DNA from: Oligoflexia bacterium
GTDB lineage: Bacteria > Bdellovibrionota > UBA1018
Direction: 5' to 3'
DNA length: 25,034 bases
NCBI GenBank assembly: GCA_903928955.1
Contig: CAIYTD010000103.1
Span: forward strand, 1-25,034
The notes under the pieces were generated by a model that saw only the letters and a list, made by a program, of their open reading frames with translations, had not been told where the DNA came from and did not search any database. Of this stretch, positions 1 to 8,519 are shown one piece after another. How positions within the stretch are numbered: position 1 is the stretch's first letter; each line of letters begins with the position of its first letter. The position numbers and the translations under genes are program-made.

Positions 1-1
1 A

Positions 2-151
2 CTCAAAGACAAGCACCAGCTCTATTTATTAAGAAAAATCACTGTTCCCTATCAAAATGATATTAAAAATTTACTCGCTCTTATCCATAAAAAATACCGG
101 GATACGAATGAAGAACTCTATGAGTTAAATCAGCTAGCGCAGAAAAGTTAA
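2..151 (+). CDS. 3' end of an unidentified gene (partial)
   Basis: An open frame enters from the left edge and ends at TAA 149-151, giving the last 49 residues of a protein. The tail is hydrophilic and probably helical, rich in Lys, Leu, Asn and Gln, and ends in QLAQKS. I recognise no motif, so no function is offered. The other two plus frames close early. It is followed by about 114 non-coding bases before the next start. Confidence 0.5.
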   Translation, partial: LKDKHQLYLLRKITVPYQNDIKNLLALIHKKYRDTNEELYELNQLAQKS

Positions 152-199
152 ACCCTACATTTATTGTCTAAATGAACTCTCCACACACGAAGTGGCACA

Positions 200-208
200 T
201 GCTATGAT
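200..208 (+). promoter_or_regulatory. Extended -10 promoter for the YdjM-like gene
   Basis: TGCTATGAT matches an extended -10 element (TGn plus TATGAT, five of six consensus bases). No good -35 lies 16-18 bases upstream, which fits an extended -10 promoter. The predicted start near 215 would give a leader of about 50 bases before the ATG at 266. It sits in the 152-265 gap after the partial gene. Prediction only. Confidence 0.4.
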
Positions 209-265
209 CCCGTCCATCGTGATAAAAAGGCAGATCTACTTGTTTATTAATAGAAGGGAAAAGAG

Positions 266-799
266 ATGTTTATTTTTGGCCACCTAGGAATTGGCAGCAA
301 ATTAGTTCACCCCTTTAGTCGTGGCCTCTCAGATAAGGCAGTCTTGCTAGGAACTATTTTACCTGATCTCATCGACAAACCCCTCTACTATGGTTTTTCC
401 TTTTTTACTAGAAAACAAGGTGCCGAGCTCGGCATGATTTCTGGAACACGGACCTTAGGTCACACAGCATTATTTTTAGTTTTACTGACATCTAGTGCTT
501 ATATTAAAAAATCCAGATTTTTAGCCGCACTTTCATTAGGCGTAGCAAGCCATCTTCTTCTGGATAGCAGTGCAGATTATTTTTTAAATAAATTTTATAA
601 CTATCCGATTCAATCCGGTCTCTTTTGGCCCCTCAATCATGCAAAATTTCCGATTATTCACTACAACGGAATCCAAGAACATCTCTCTACCTGGCTGAAT
701 CCTGTTATTTTAATCGGAGAAATCATGGGATTAGGATTTCTATTAACTTCGTTTTCTACTTGGAATGACTTCGCTGATCAAACCAAACAGCTAAAATAA
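266..799 (+). CDS. YdjM/DUF457-type membrane-bound metal-dependent hydrolase-like protein
   Basis: This 177-residue protein has the layout of the YdjM (DUF457) family, often called LexA-regulated or membrane-bound metal-dependent hydrolases; their reaction is not well established. It opens with GHLGIGSKLVHP, followed by GTILPDLIDK (about 29-38), a GHT motif near residue 65 and SHLLLDSSAD near 95-104. The His and Asp residues of these motifs are the likely metal ligands. Hydrophobic stretches at about 26-37, 67-80, 85-100 and 142-162 point to the inner membrane. The ATG has a good ribosome site, AGGGA six bases upstream. Its last 44 bases overlap the 3' end of the convergent xylH gene. Family assignment is fairly sure; substrate unknown. 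Confidence 0.75.
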   Translation: MFIFGHLGIGSKLVHPFSRGLSDKAVLLGTILPDLIDKPLYYGFSFFTRKQGAELGMISGTRTLGHTALFLVLLTSSAYIKKSRFLAALSLGVASHLLLDSSADYFLNKFYNYPIQSGLFWPLNHAKFPIIHYNGIQEHLSTWLNPVILIGEIMGLGFLLTSFSTWNDFADQTKQLK

Positions 800-1913
800 T
801 AATCATTCCTTTAATTACTTTTTGATAGAATTCATTTACGTCTAAAAGGCTCATTCCATTATTTAATGCACCCATGAAAAAGGCACCCAAAATCGAGCCT
901 TTCACTGTTCCAATACCACCCTTTAAACTGGTTCCACCAATCACAACGGCTGCAACAGCATCCAATTCAAAAAGCTCTCCCGCTGTCGGAAGGGCACCGT
1001 TTAACCTTGCAGATAAAATAGCTCCACAGAGCCCTGCAAAAGCTCCTAGTAAAACGTAAATCTCGAAACTAATCCTTTTCAAAGGCACACCAGCCAACCA
1101 GGCCGCTTCAGGATTTCCTCCGATTGCTAAAATAAATCGCCCCAAACAAGTCTTTTGTAATAAAAGAACGCCACATATTCCCAAGATACCGAAAATAACT
1201 ACAGGAACTGGCAAGCCCCGATAGCTATAAAAAATCCAAATAGCCAAAGAAGTCAGCACTGCTGAAGTAGCAGCAGTCAAATAGTGAGAAAGGCCGCGAT
1301 CTTTCTGAGCAAGGGAAAAAAACATGATCCCTAAACCAGCAAAACCGATTAAGAAGACGGACAAAGCAGTAGAAAGATAACCTTGACCTATAAAATTAAA
1401 CTGATCACTCAAGGGGGCTATTGCAGCCCCCTTTGCCAAAATAAGTGCAAGCCCTCTAGCTATAACCATCATTCCTAAAGTAATAATAAATGGAGCAATT
1501 TTATGCCGAACAATAAACCATCCGTTAAACATTCCACAGATTATTCCAACTCCAACAGCCACAAAAACGCTTGCAGTAGTGGCTATCCATCCCTGTCCCC
1601 CACTCCATTGAGATAACCCAAGATTGACTTGAAGTAGTCCTGCAACTACACCTGAAAGCGCCACTACAGAACCTACAGATAAATCTATCCCTCCAATCAA
1701 AATAACGAAAGTCATACCGATTGCAAGAATCCCATTGATAGAAACTTGCCGAGTTAAATTTGTTAAATTTCTTGGTGTAAAAAAAGTCCCTTCAGTTAAA
1801 AATGATAACAAAAATAAAATAGCCATCAACGCTAAAACACTACGGTAGCTCTGCCAAGGTACAGATATTCGAGACGAAGTCACTGCTGGTTTATCTAAAG
1901 TAATTGAACTCAT
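756..1913 (-). CDS. xylH: Xylose-type sugar ABC transporter permease
   Basis: A 385-residue permease of the ribose/xylose (BPD_transp_2) class that forms the inner-membrane channel of the importer. It shows FVILIGGIDLSVGSVVALSG near residues 70-90 and a C-terminal block with AIGGNPEAAWLAG, ELDAVAAVVIGGTS and NNGMSLLDV, all close to XylH as I know it from E. coli (393 residues). A long middle insertion with YRGLPVPVV is also typical of XylH rather than of shorter RbsC permeases. The start ATG overlaps the xylG stop by four bases (ATGA), implying coupled translation. The 3' end overlaps the convergent YdjM-like gene by 44 bases. The XylH family call is sure; the transported sugar is inferred. 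Confidence 0.9.
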   Translation of the reverse strand: MSSITLDKPAVTSSRISVPWQSYRSVLALMAILFLLSFLTEGTFFTPRNLTNLTRQVSINGILAIGMTFVILIGGIDLSVGSVVALSGVVAGLLQVNLGLSQWSGGQGWIATTASVFVAVGVGIICGMFNGWFIVRHKIAPFIITLGMMVIARGLALILAKGAAIAPLSDQFNFIGQGYLSTALSVFLIGFAGLGIMFFSLAQKDRGLSHYLTAATSAVLTSLAIWIFYSYRGLPVPVVIFGILGICGVLLLQKTCLGRFILAIGGNPEAAWLAGVPLKRISFEIYVLLGAFAGLCGAILSARLNGALPTAGELFELDAVAAVVIGGTSLKGGIGTVKGSILGAFFMGALNNGMSLLDVNEFYQKVIKGMIIILAVWFDQRSHSK

Positions 1914-3511
1914 AATGATGCAGCCCTCATAATATCTTCTTGAGATACAGTTTTAGCGGTAAATTCTGCTGATACGTGACCATTTCTTAATACAAGAATA
2001 CGGTGACAAATACCTAATAATTCTGGCATCTCTGAAGAAGCAACAACCATTCCCATCCCGTTTGAAGCTAGATTTTGAATCCAGTTATAGATTTCTACTT
2101 TAGCACCTACGTCAACTCCTCGCGTAGGTTCATCTAAAAAAAGGAGCTCTGGTGAAGTCATTAACCACTTAGCTAAAATAACTTTTTGCTGATTGCCTCC
2201 ACTTAATTCACCTACTGCCTGACTGAGGTGAGTGGACTTAATCCGCAGTTCCTTTACCCACTTCTGGGTACTCGATTGCTCTTGATTCGTGTAAACAAAT
2301 GAAAAATAATTTTTTCTCTTGGAAAGATGATTTTCTCCTGCAGCTAATGCAGCAAGGATCATGTTTGAGCAAATCGATTGATTAAGTACTAAACCTGAAC
2401 CTTTTCGATCCTCTGAGACATATGCCATCTTTTCTAGAATAGCATCCCGAGGAGTTTTTACTTTTAAATGCCGTCCATTCATCCAAATTTCACCCGAAAT
2501 TTTAAACTCCACTCCTTTTGGACTTTCACCATTCAAAAAGCCAAACAATGCCCCTAAAATCTCAGATCTTCCTGCACCTAACAAACCAGCAAGGCCCAAA
2601 ATTTCGCCTTTTCTTAATGTAAAACTAATATTATCCACCCAAATCTTGCCACAGGGAGAAACTAAAGAAAGATTTTGGACACGAAGAAATTCAGATCCAA
2701 AGATTTGATTAAGAGGCGGATAAATATCCTCAATAGGCCGTCCCACCATCCAGGTGATCAATTGAGGTTGAAGTTTCAATCTTGAAACTCTTAATCCTTC
2801 AGAATAAGCTGCTAACTCTCCAACATTCTGTCCATCTCTTAATACGACCATTCGATCCGCTAGTTGAAAAACCTCATCTAAGCGATGAGTAATATAAATA
2901 ATTGCTTTTCCAGCAGCTCGAAGTTGATCCACAACCCGATAAAGTTGGAGCACTTCATGCTCAGATAGAGCCGAAGTAGGTTCATCAAAAATAATAATTT
3001 TAGCATTTTTATACAGAGCTCTAGCTATTTCAACTAATTGGCGATTTCCTACTGATAGATTTCCAACTTTCCATTGAGCATGTAGACCAAAACCTAGGGT
3101 GTCTAGAAATTTTTGAACCCTCTCAAATAATAAATCCCAATGAATCCACATGGGGAGTTCATCTAACTCTAGGTGCTCCGCAACTGTTAGCTCTGTGAAA
3201 ACGGAAAGCTCCTGATGTATCATTACAATACCAGCATGATGCGCATCACGAGTATTTTTAAATTGAGCTAATTCTAATTTCGCCTGATCAAGAGATTCAA
3301 CCCAAACCTCTCCCTCATAGGTCCCCAGTGGCCAGGCTCCACAAATAATTTTCATCAAAGTAGACTTCCCAGCCCCATTTTCGCCTAAAAGGGCGACAAC
3401 TTCTCCCGACGAAATACTTAATTGAACATTCTGAAGAGCGTTAATTCCGCTAAAGGACTTATTGACCGATCGGACATCCAATATGACCCGATTTAAAATC
3501 TTAGCAGTCAT
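1910..3511 (-). CDS. xylG: Xylose-type sugar ABC transporter ATP-binding protein
   Basis: A 533-residue double ABC cassette that powers sugar import through XylH. Cassette 1 has Walker A GENGAGKST (43-51), a signature LSVGNRQ and Walker B IIIFDEPTSAL. Cassette 2 has the degenerate Walker A GLLGAGRSE usual in sugar importers of this class, an intact LSGGNQQKV signature and Walker B LLFLDEPTRGVDVG. The degenerate second Walker A is therefore a family trait and not damage. It is slightly longer than E. coli XylG (513). It overlaps xylF upstream and xylH downstream by four bases each (ATGA). No frameshift or missing catalytic motif is seen. Confidence 0.92.
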   Translation of the reverse strand: MTAKILNRVILDVRSVNKSFSGINALQNVQLSISSGEVVALLGENGAGKSTLMKIICGAWPLGTYEGEVWVESLDQAKLELAQFKNTRDAHHAGIVMIHQELSVFTELTVAEHLELDELPMWIHWDLLFERVQKFLDTLGFGLHAQWKVGNLSVGNRQLVEIARALYKNAKIIIFDEPTSALSEHEVLQLYRVVDQLRAAGKAIIYITHRLDEVFQLADRMVVLRDGQNVGELAAYSEGLRVSRLKLQPQLITWMVGRPIEDIYPPLNQIFGSEFLRVQNLSLVSPCGKIWVDNISFTLRKGEILGLAGLLGAGRSEILGALFGFLNGESPKGVEFKISGEIWMNGRHLKVKTPRDAILEKMAYVSEDRKGSGLVLNQSICSNMILAALAAGENHLSKRKNYFSFVYTNQEQSSTQKWVKELRIKSTHLSQAVGELSGGNQQKVILAKWLMTSPELLFLDEPTRGVDVGAKVEIYNWIQNLASNGMGMVVASSEMPELLGICHRILVLRNGHVSAEFTAKTVSQEDIMRAASL

Positions 3512-4548
3512 TCACTATTCTTTCCATAAACAGCATCATGAGTATGAAATCCTGTGCGTATAATTCTTTCTTCAATCTTTGTCTTATCCACTGGAAATAC
3601 TGGGGCATTCACTGTCTTAATTTTTCCAAATCCATTATTTACAAGCGAATCATATTTAAAAGTTTGATTTTTAGCCAATGCGATAGCAACTTCTGCAGCC
3701 CTTTGAGCCATATCATTAATCGATATTAGTACTTCAAACTGTTGCTTCCCTGCTGCAATATCCTTAATTGCTGCAAGGTCCGAATCTGCTCCCGCTACAA
3801 AAACTTTACCAAGGAGCTTTTGCTCTTGTAAAGCCTGGATTGCCCCATGAGCCATTCCTGAATTATTAGCAATAACTGCTTGAATATTATTTTTATTCTG
3901 AGTAAGAGCATTTTCTGTGGTTTGCATGGCAAGATTAGGAGACCAACCTGAGTGATATTGTTTAACTACAAGATGAATCAAAGGATATTTCCTCAATACA
4001 CTCATTACTCCAGCAGTTCTAGCCTCAGCTACTGAATGGCCCGCTTGTCCCATAAGTAGAACATAGTTTCCCTTTGAATGAGTAAATTTCACTGCTTCAT
4101 CGGCCTGCAATTGGCCAACTTTAAAACTATCTTCAGTAATATAAGCGTCAATGGGCGCATTCTTAATAAGTCGATCATAATCAATAATAGCCACTCCATC
4201 TTGCTTTGCTTGCTTAACAAATGAGCTAGCTGTATCTCCATTTACAGGTTGAATCACAATCGCTTTCACGCCTTGTGCCAACAAATTATCTACTTCTGAA
4301 GCTTGAGTTTGCTCACTATTATTACAGGAGGCAAATATAACCCTTCCCCCTAGCTTCTCAACTGTTTCAATAAATATTCGCTTATCTCTTTGATATCTTT
4401 CTTCCTGCATAGTACTCAGGATAAAGCCCACTAAAGGCTTATTCGTATCCGCTGCTAAAGAACAAGTTAATGGAACTGTGCCTCCATTGACAACGCCTAG
4501 TATAGAAATTAAATAAACGATAAATGAATTTTTTAACTTTTCTATCAT
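3508..4548 (-). CDS. xylF: Xylose-type periplasmic sugar-binding protein
   Basis: A 346-residue periplasmic binding protein for the importer. Residues 1 to about 32 form a signal peptide: MIEKLKNS, a hydrophobic core, then a type I cleavage site likely within CSLAADT. The mature part follows XylF closely: MQEERYQRDKRIF, AIVIQPVNGD, DYDRLI, KVGQLQADEAV, NSGMAHGAIQAL, DSDLAAIKDIAAG, and a C-terminal TGFHTHD block. Some positions expected to face the sugar differ from E. coli XylF (NNSG where I recall NDAT; VLIS where I recall VYKP), so specificity for D-xylose is uncertain. The ATG has GGAGGG eight bases upstream. It is the first gene of the operon and has a promoter at 4581-4609. Confidence 0.85.
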   Translation of the reverse strand: MIEKLKNSFIVYLISILGVVNGGTVPLTCSLAADTNKPLVGFILSTMQEERYQRDKRIFIETVEKLGGRVIFASCNNSEQTQASEVDNLLAQGVKAIVIQPVNGDTASSFVKQAKQDGVAIIDYDRLIKNAPIDAYITEDSFKVGQLQADEAVKFTHSKGNYVLLMGQAGHSVAEARTAGVMSVLRKYPLIHLVVKQYHSGWSPNLAMQTTENALTQNKNNIQAVIANNSGMAHGAIQALQEQKLLGKVFVAGADSDLAAIKDIAAGKQQFEVLISINDMAQRAAEVAIALAKNQTFKYDSLVNNGFGKIKTVNAPVFPVDKTKIEERIIRTGFHTHDAVYGKNSE

Positions 4549-4580
4549 TTTCAGATCCCTCCAGTAGACTCAACTGAACA

Positions 4581-4609
4581 TTTGTATTAGTCCGCTGAAT
4601 TCCTGTCAA
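4581..4609 (-). promoter_or_regulatory. Sigma-70-type promoter of xylFGH
   Basis: On the minus strand a perfect -35 TTGACA (4604-4609) is separated by 17 bases from TACAAA (4581-4586), a four-of-six -10. The predicted start near 4574 gives a leader of about 26 bases containing the GGAGGG ribosome site (4557-4562). It lies in the 74-base gap between the DUF962 gene and xylF, so xylFGH can be transcribed independently of the pepA-asnS-trmL group. I see no obvious CRP or repressor dyad. Confidence 0.55.
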
Positions 4610-4622
4610 TTGGCAAGTTCTG

Positions 4623-5102
4623 CTAACGATATCTAATTACTCGCGCAAAAATCCATAAAGGACCAATGAATAGATGAGTCAAATTATTAAAAAATGCAGG
4701 TAGATTTTGCTCATATACCGAATGACCAATGCCCTGCAATATCCATCCAGTACAAAAAAGTACCCAATCAAAATAAATCGGTAATGCCCGTCCAAAAAAA
4801 TAAAATCCTAATAAAATAAATATAAATGGAATTGCAATTTTCCAATCTAGAATAGAATAACAAATAAACAGGCACCCGATTAAGAACGTTCCGCCATCTA
4901 ATCGAAAATAAGTTAATCCAAAAATACCCTCAAACCCTATAGGCAAGCGTCCTAAGAGACCTAATAAACTGGTTAAAATAAATGTAATCCCAAAGTAATG
5001 GGTCCATTTATTACCTGGAGTTCTATGATAGGAAGCATACTCACTGAAGTATCGAGCCAAACGCGGAGAAGCTAATAAAAAAAAACCTTCTTCTTTAGAC
5101 AT
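4623..5102 (-). CDS. Mpo1-like (DUF962) membrane protein
   Basis: A 159-residue membrane protein of the DUF962/Mpo1-like family. The yeast member Mpo1 is a 2-hydroxy fatty acid dioxygenase; the role of bacterial members is poorly known. Visible family marks are YASYHRTPGNKWTHYFGI (about 23-40) with His and Asn residues thought to bind metal, and QGIGHSVYEQNLPAFFNN followed by LFIGPLWIFARV near the C-terminus. Hydrophobic segments around 41-50, 70-85, 91-105 and 114-126 suggest several membrane passes. The ATG follows the trmL stop by two bases and has AGGTGG six bases upstream inside trmL, so translation is probably coupled. Lipid-related function is an inference from the family. Confidence 0.8.
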   Translation of the reverse strand: MSKEEGFFLLASPRLARYFSEYASYHRTPGNKWTHYFGITFILTSLLGLLGRLPIGFEGIFGLTYFRLDGGTFLIGCLFICYSILDWKIAIPFIFILLGFYFFGRALPIYFDWVLFCTGWILQGIGHSVYEQNLPAFFNNLTHLFIGPLWIFARVIRYR

Positions 5103-5104
5103 AA

Positions 5105-5581
5105 TCAGCCACCTTTTGGCATGCCAAGCTGTCGTATTGCCTCATAAACAGCTATACTTACAGTATTTGCTAGATTGAGAGATCTCACCCGAGCATCATA
5201 CATAGGAACGCGCACAGTATTCATTGAAAAAGAATTAATTACCCAATCAGGAAGGCCAGCGGTCTCTTTTCCAAATATCAAGTAAGTCCCAGACTTAAAA
5301 GGATACTCAAAAACGGTATTTCCCGCTTTCTTCGAAAAAAAAACCTTTGGCGCATCCACCGGCAAAGAATTAATAAAAACTTCTAAACTGGAATGCCTAT
5401 ACACCTTTAAATGCTCCCAATAATCTAAACCTGCGCGTTTTAACTTAGAATGCGTAATTTCAAATCCTAATGGCTCCACAAGATGAAGCGTAGATTGAGT
5501 CGCAAGACAAAGCCTACCAATCGAACCTGTATTTTGAGGAATCTCAGGCTCAACTAAAACTACATTTAATCCATAAGGCAT
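5105..5581 (-). CDS. trmL: tRNA (cytidine/uridine-2'-O-)-methyltransferase TrmL
   Basis: A 158-residue SPOUT methyltransferase, the normal length for TrmL, which 2'-O-methylates the wobble base of leucine tRNAs using S-adenosylmethionine. The start LNVVLVEPEIPQNTGSIGRL carries the catalytic region (N in PQNTG, R of GRL); LIFGKETAGLP and RVPMYDARVRSLNLANTV form the C-terminal trefoil knot that binds the cofactor. All characteristic blocks are present. It starts nine bases after the asnS stop and is followed two bases later by the DUF962 gene, consistent with one transcript running from pepA. Confidence 0.93.
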   Translation of the reverse strand: MPYGLNVVLVEPEIPQNTGSIGRLCLATQSTLHLVEPLGFEITHSKLKRAGLDYWEHLKVYRHSSLEVFINSLPVDAPKVFFSKKAGNTVFEYPFKSGTYLIFGKETAGLPDWVINSFSMNTVRVPMYDARVRSLNLANTVSIAVYEAIRQLGMPKGG

Positions 5582-5590
5582 TTCTAGAAC

Positions 5591-6913
5591 CTACGGACGT
5601 AAAGTATTCAACATTCGTGGAAAGGGAATAGTCTCTCTCACGTGTTCAACACCCGTCATCCATGCAACAGTCCGCTCTACCCCCAAACCAAATCCTGAGT
5701 GAGGTACAGAACCAAATTTTCGTAAATCAGTGTACCAAGAATAATCTTGAATATTTAAAGAATGCTCGGAAATTCGATGCATCAAAACATCCAAATTATC
5801 CTCACGTTGTCCTCCACCTATAATCTCTCCATACCCATCTGGTGCAATCAAATCACAACCTAAAGCATACCGACCTGTGCCCGATACACCAGAACCACCC
5901 ACTGTATCTGATTGTTTAAAATAAAATGCCTTAATTTGAGAAGGCATATGGTGAATAAATACAGGTTTCTCAAACTCTTCACCTAACGCCGTTTCATGCG
6001 GAGCTCCAAAATCCTCTCCCCAAGAAACTCCTATACCTTTTTTATCTAAAATTTTAATCGCATCATCATAGGAAATACGAGGAAAAGGAGCCCGAATGGA
6101 TTCTAATTTAGAACGGTCTCTTTCTAAAATTTTTAATTCCTCTGCTTTTTTAGAAAGAACAGTCTGAACAATATGCTCAATTAAGCTCTCCCCTAACTTC
6201 ATATTGTCTTCAAGATCTGCAAAAGCAACTTCTGGCTCCACCATCCAAAATTCAGTTAAATGTTTTCGAGTTTTTGATTTCTCCGCTCGAAAAGTAGGGC
6301 CAAAAACATAAACTTTACCAAATGCCATAGCCCCTACTTCACTGTAAAGTTGTCCAGATTGAGTTAAGTAGGCTGTTTGATCAAAATAAGCAGTTGAAAA
6401 AAGTGTTGACGTACCTTCACACGGGCTCGGCGTCAAAATCGGCGCATCAAAACGAATAAAACCTTGAGAATCAAAAAACTCATTAATAGATCTGATAATT
6501 TCAGAACGCACTCGAAGTGCTGCCCATTGACGAGCACTTCTTACCCAAAGGTGACGCTTTTCCATCAAGAATTCAATCCCATGTTCCTTTGGAGAAATAG
6601 GATAAGGCTCAGCAATCTGAACAACTCGAAGAGATTGAACTCCCATCTCATAACCTCCAGGCGAGCGAGGCTCTTTGCGAAGCTTTCCCGTAATCTCGAC
6701 GGAGGACTCCTGAGTTAACTTTTCAAACTGAGCAAAAGAGTCCTCACTACATTCTCCCTTAAATAAAATGGACTGCATCAGTCCTGTCCCATCGCGAACT
6801 ACCAAAAATTTAATCTTTCCGGAACTTCGCTTATGATAGACCCAACCCTTTACTGTGACTACTTGCCCATCAAATTGGGACGAATTTTCAATATAAAAAC
6901 GATCAGAAGTCAT
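5591..6913 (-). CDS. asnS: Asparaginyl-tRNA synthetase
   Basis: Class IIb aminoacyl-tRNA synthetase that charges tRNA-Asn. I start it at ATG 6911-6913 (440 residues), because AGGGAG lies seven bases upstream; a 28-residue longer reading frame would run into pepA and has no family likeness. The N-terminus is an OB-fold anticodon domain (VVTVKGWVYHKRSSGKIKF). Motif 2 is FRAEKSKTRKHLTEF followed by WMVEPEVAF, where EPE points to Asn rather than Asp specificity. Motif 3 is SGFGLGVERTVAWMTGVEHV, followed by RETIPFPRMLN. The C-terminal wording and the shorter length than E. coli AsnS (466) suggest a different subtype from the enterobacterial enzyme. It lies 28 bases after pepA. Confidence 0.93.
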   Translation of the reverse strand: MTSDRFYIENSSQFDGQVVTVKGWVYHKRSSGKIKFLVVRDGTGLMQSILFKGECSEDSFAQFEKLTQESSVEITGKLRKEPRSPGGYEMGVQSLRVVQIAEPYPISPKEHGIEFLMEKRHLWVRSARQWAALRVRSEIIRSINEFFDSQGFIRFDAPILTPSPCEGTSTLFSTAYFDQTAYLTQSGQLYSEVGAMAFGKVYVFGPTFRAEKSKTRKHLTEFWMVEPEVAFADLEDNMKLGESLIEHIVQTVLSKKAEELKILERDRSKLESIRAPFPRISYDDAIKILDKKGIGVSWGEDFGAPHETALGEEFEKPVFIHHMPSQIKAFYFKQSDTVGGSGVSGTGRYALGCDLIAPDGYGEIIGGGQREDNLDVLMHRISEHSLNIQDYSWYTDLRKFGSVPHSGFGLGVERTVAWMTGVEHVRETIPFPRMLNTLRP

Positions 6914-6941
6914 GCGCGGCTCCCTGAAATTTGGTTGAGTT

Positions 6942-8471
6942 TTATTCGAAATCAGAAATAAATTGCGCAAGTGTGCGGACATAAGCACCACTCGCACCCT
7001 TTTTAGGATAATAGGATAAGTGAGTTAAATTATAAGCAGTTGATGCAATATCTAGATGTGCCCAACGAATTCCCTTCCGAATAAATTGCTTTAGAAAAAT
7101 AGCCGCGCGAACTGTTCCACCATAAGAGTCATTTGCAGAATTTTTCATATCAGCGCAATCCGATTTTAAATCATCAAAATATTCATCAAATAAAGGAAGC
7201 TGCCAAATCCGCTCGCCCGATCGCTCACTCGCTTTTAGGATAGATTGGATCAAACGGTCATCATTTCCTAATAAACCACAGCAAAGCTTACCCAAAGCAA
7301 CAGAGACCGCTCCTGTGAGCGTAGCAACATCTATGACTGCATCGGGCTTATAATCTTGAACAAAATCTAAGGCATCTGCTAAAATGAGCCTGCCTTCTGC
7401 ATCGGTATTAATCACTTCGACTGTTTTTCCATTTCGAGCTGTCAAGACGTTACCAGGCTGAATGGCATTACCGCTGGGCATATTTTCAGTAAATGCCATA
7501 ATAGAAATAATTCGATGACGTACTTTCCATTTTGCCGCAAGAAGAGTTGCTCCCATGACTGTAGCTGCACCAGTCATATCGTGTTTCATATCTTCCATCC
7601 GTGCAGAAGGCTTGATTGAAATTCCACCGCTATCAAAAGTGACGCCCTTACCTACAAGTGCTATTGTTTGAGTTTTTTTCTGACTTTTAGGGGAATACTC
7701 CACTACCAATATTCTTCCTTCCCGCTCAGCACCTTGTCCTACCCCCAAAAAAAGTCCCATTTTTTCGCGTTCTGCATCTTTTTCAGTTAAAATACGGCAC
7801 TTCAATCCATTTTGCTCGGCTAATTTTTTAGCCTGCTCAGCATAGTAAATGGGGGTCCCAAAATTGGATGGCTCATTCGACCAATCTCGTGTCACTCGAA
7901 CAGACTCACCAATAGCAGCCACTTGGCGAAGTTCGAAATCCAGTTCAGCTTTCAATTTTTTGTTTTGAGTAAAGAAAACGAAACGAGACGGACCAAAATA
8001 ACTGGAATTTACCGGCTCCTTCGATTTGTACTTCTTAAACTGGTAAGCTCCTAAAATGATTCCTTCTGCAAATGCCCGTATAGAACGAGAGTTTTTCAAA
8101 CCGAATTCTGCGCCTTTCACTTGAAATAGATTATCTACATAGACTACTCCAGTATTGGCTTTCTCACTCACAAGCCGAGTCCAAACATTACCGCCTACCC
8201 CTCTAAGCTTTTCCTCAGAAAGCAATGATCCAGTCCCCAATCCAATGACTAAAGCGCTCTGATCGGAATTCTTGACTGCAAATCGAATAAACTGAAGCGA
8301 ACCCAATTTACCCTCAAATACTCCTGATTTTTGTAATCTCTTAACCCAATTCCCCTGATCACCTCGTGGTAGAATTGCTTTTTTCCCTGAATCTTGAAAT
8401 ACCATGACAAGATGAGAATCAACACTTCCGATAATGGATGTACAAGCTTCAAATAAAGGTAATTTCCACAT
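6942..8471 (-). CDS. pepA: Leucyl aminopeptidase (M17 family)
   Basis: A 509-residue cytosolic M17 aminopeptidase that removes N-terminal residues from peptides using two metal ions. Catalytic blocks are intact: VGKGVTFDSGGISIKP (metal-binding Lys and Asp), MKHDMTGAA, and the signature NTDAEGRLILADAL near residue 350. The N-terminal domain is more variable, as usual. I prefer ATG 8469-8471; a TTG seven codons upstream lacks a ribosome site. The gene starts 48 bases from the divergent WcaJ-like gene and is probably first in the pepA-asnS-trmL-DUF962 group. Some PepA proteins also bind DNA; nothing here tests that. Confidence 0.92.
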   Translation of the reverse strand: MWKLPLFEACTSIIGSVDSHLVMVFQDSGKKAILPRGDQGNWVKRLQKSGVFEGKLGSLQFIRFAVKNSDQSALVIGLGTGSLLSEEKLRGVGGNVWTRLVSEKANTGVVYVDNLFQVKGAEFGLKNSRSIRAFAEGIILGAYQFKKYKSKEPVNSSYFGPSRFVFFTQNKKLKAELDFELRQVAAIGESVRVTRDWSNEPSNFGTPIYYAEQAKKLAEQNGLKCRILTEKDAEREKMGLFLGVGQGAEREGRILVVEYSPKSQKKTQTIALVGKGVTFDSGGISIKPSARMEDMKHDMTGAATVMGATLLAAKWKVRHRIISIMAFTENMPSGNAIQPGNVLTARNGKTVEVINTDAEGRLILADALDFVQDYKPDAVIDVATLTGAVSVALGKLCCGLLGNDDRLIQSILKASERSGERIWQLPLFDEYFDDLKSDCADMKNSANDSYGGTVRAAIFLKQFIRKGIRWAHLDIASTAYNLTHLSYYPKKGASGAYVRTLAQFISDFE

Positions 8472-8519
8472 GTTAGCTCTTTGCCCTTTCAAAAGATTTC
8501 ATTAACATAGAGCCAAAAT

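Noticed and set aside
164..208. TTGTCT (164-169) as -35 partner of TATGAT (203-208)
   Set aside because: The spacing is 33 bases, far too long; the element is better read as an extended -10.
4447..4480. Lipobox-like LTC in the XylF signal peptide
   Set aside because: The residue before Cys is Thr, not Gly, Ala or Ser, and a good type I cleavage site follows; XylF is treated as a soluble periplasmic protein.
6914..6997. 28-residue N-terminal extension of asnS
   Set aside because: It overlaps the pepA end, has no family likeness, and a proper ribosome site precedes the internal ATG at 6913.
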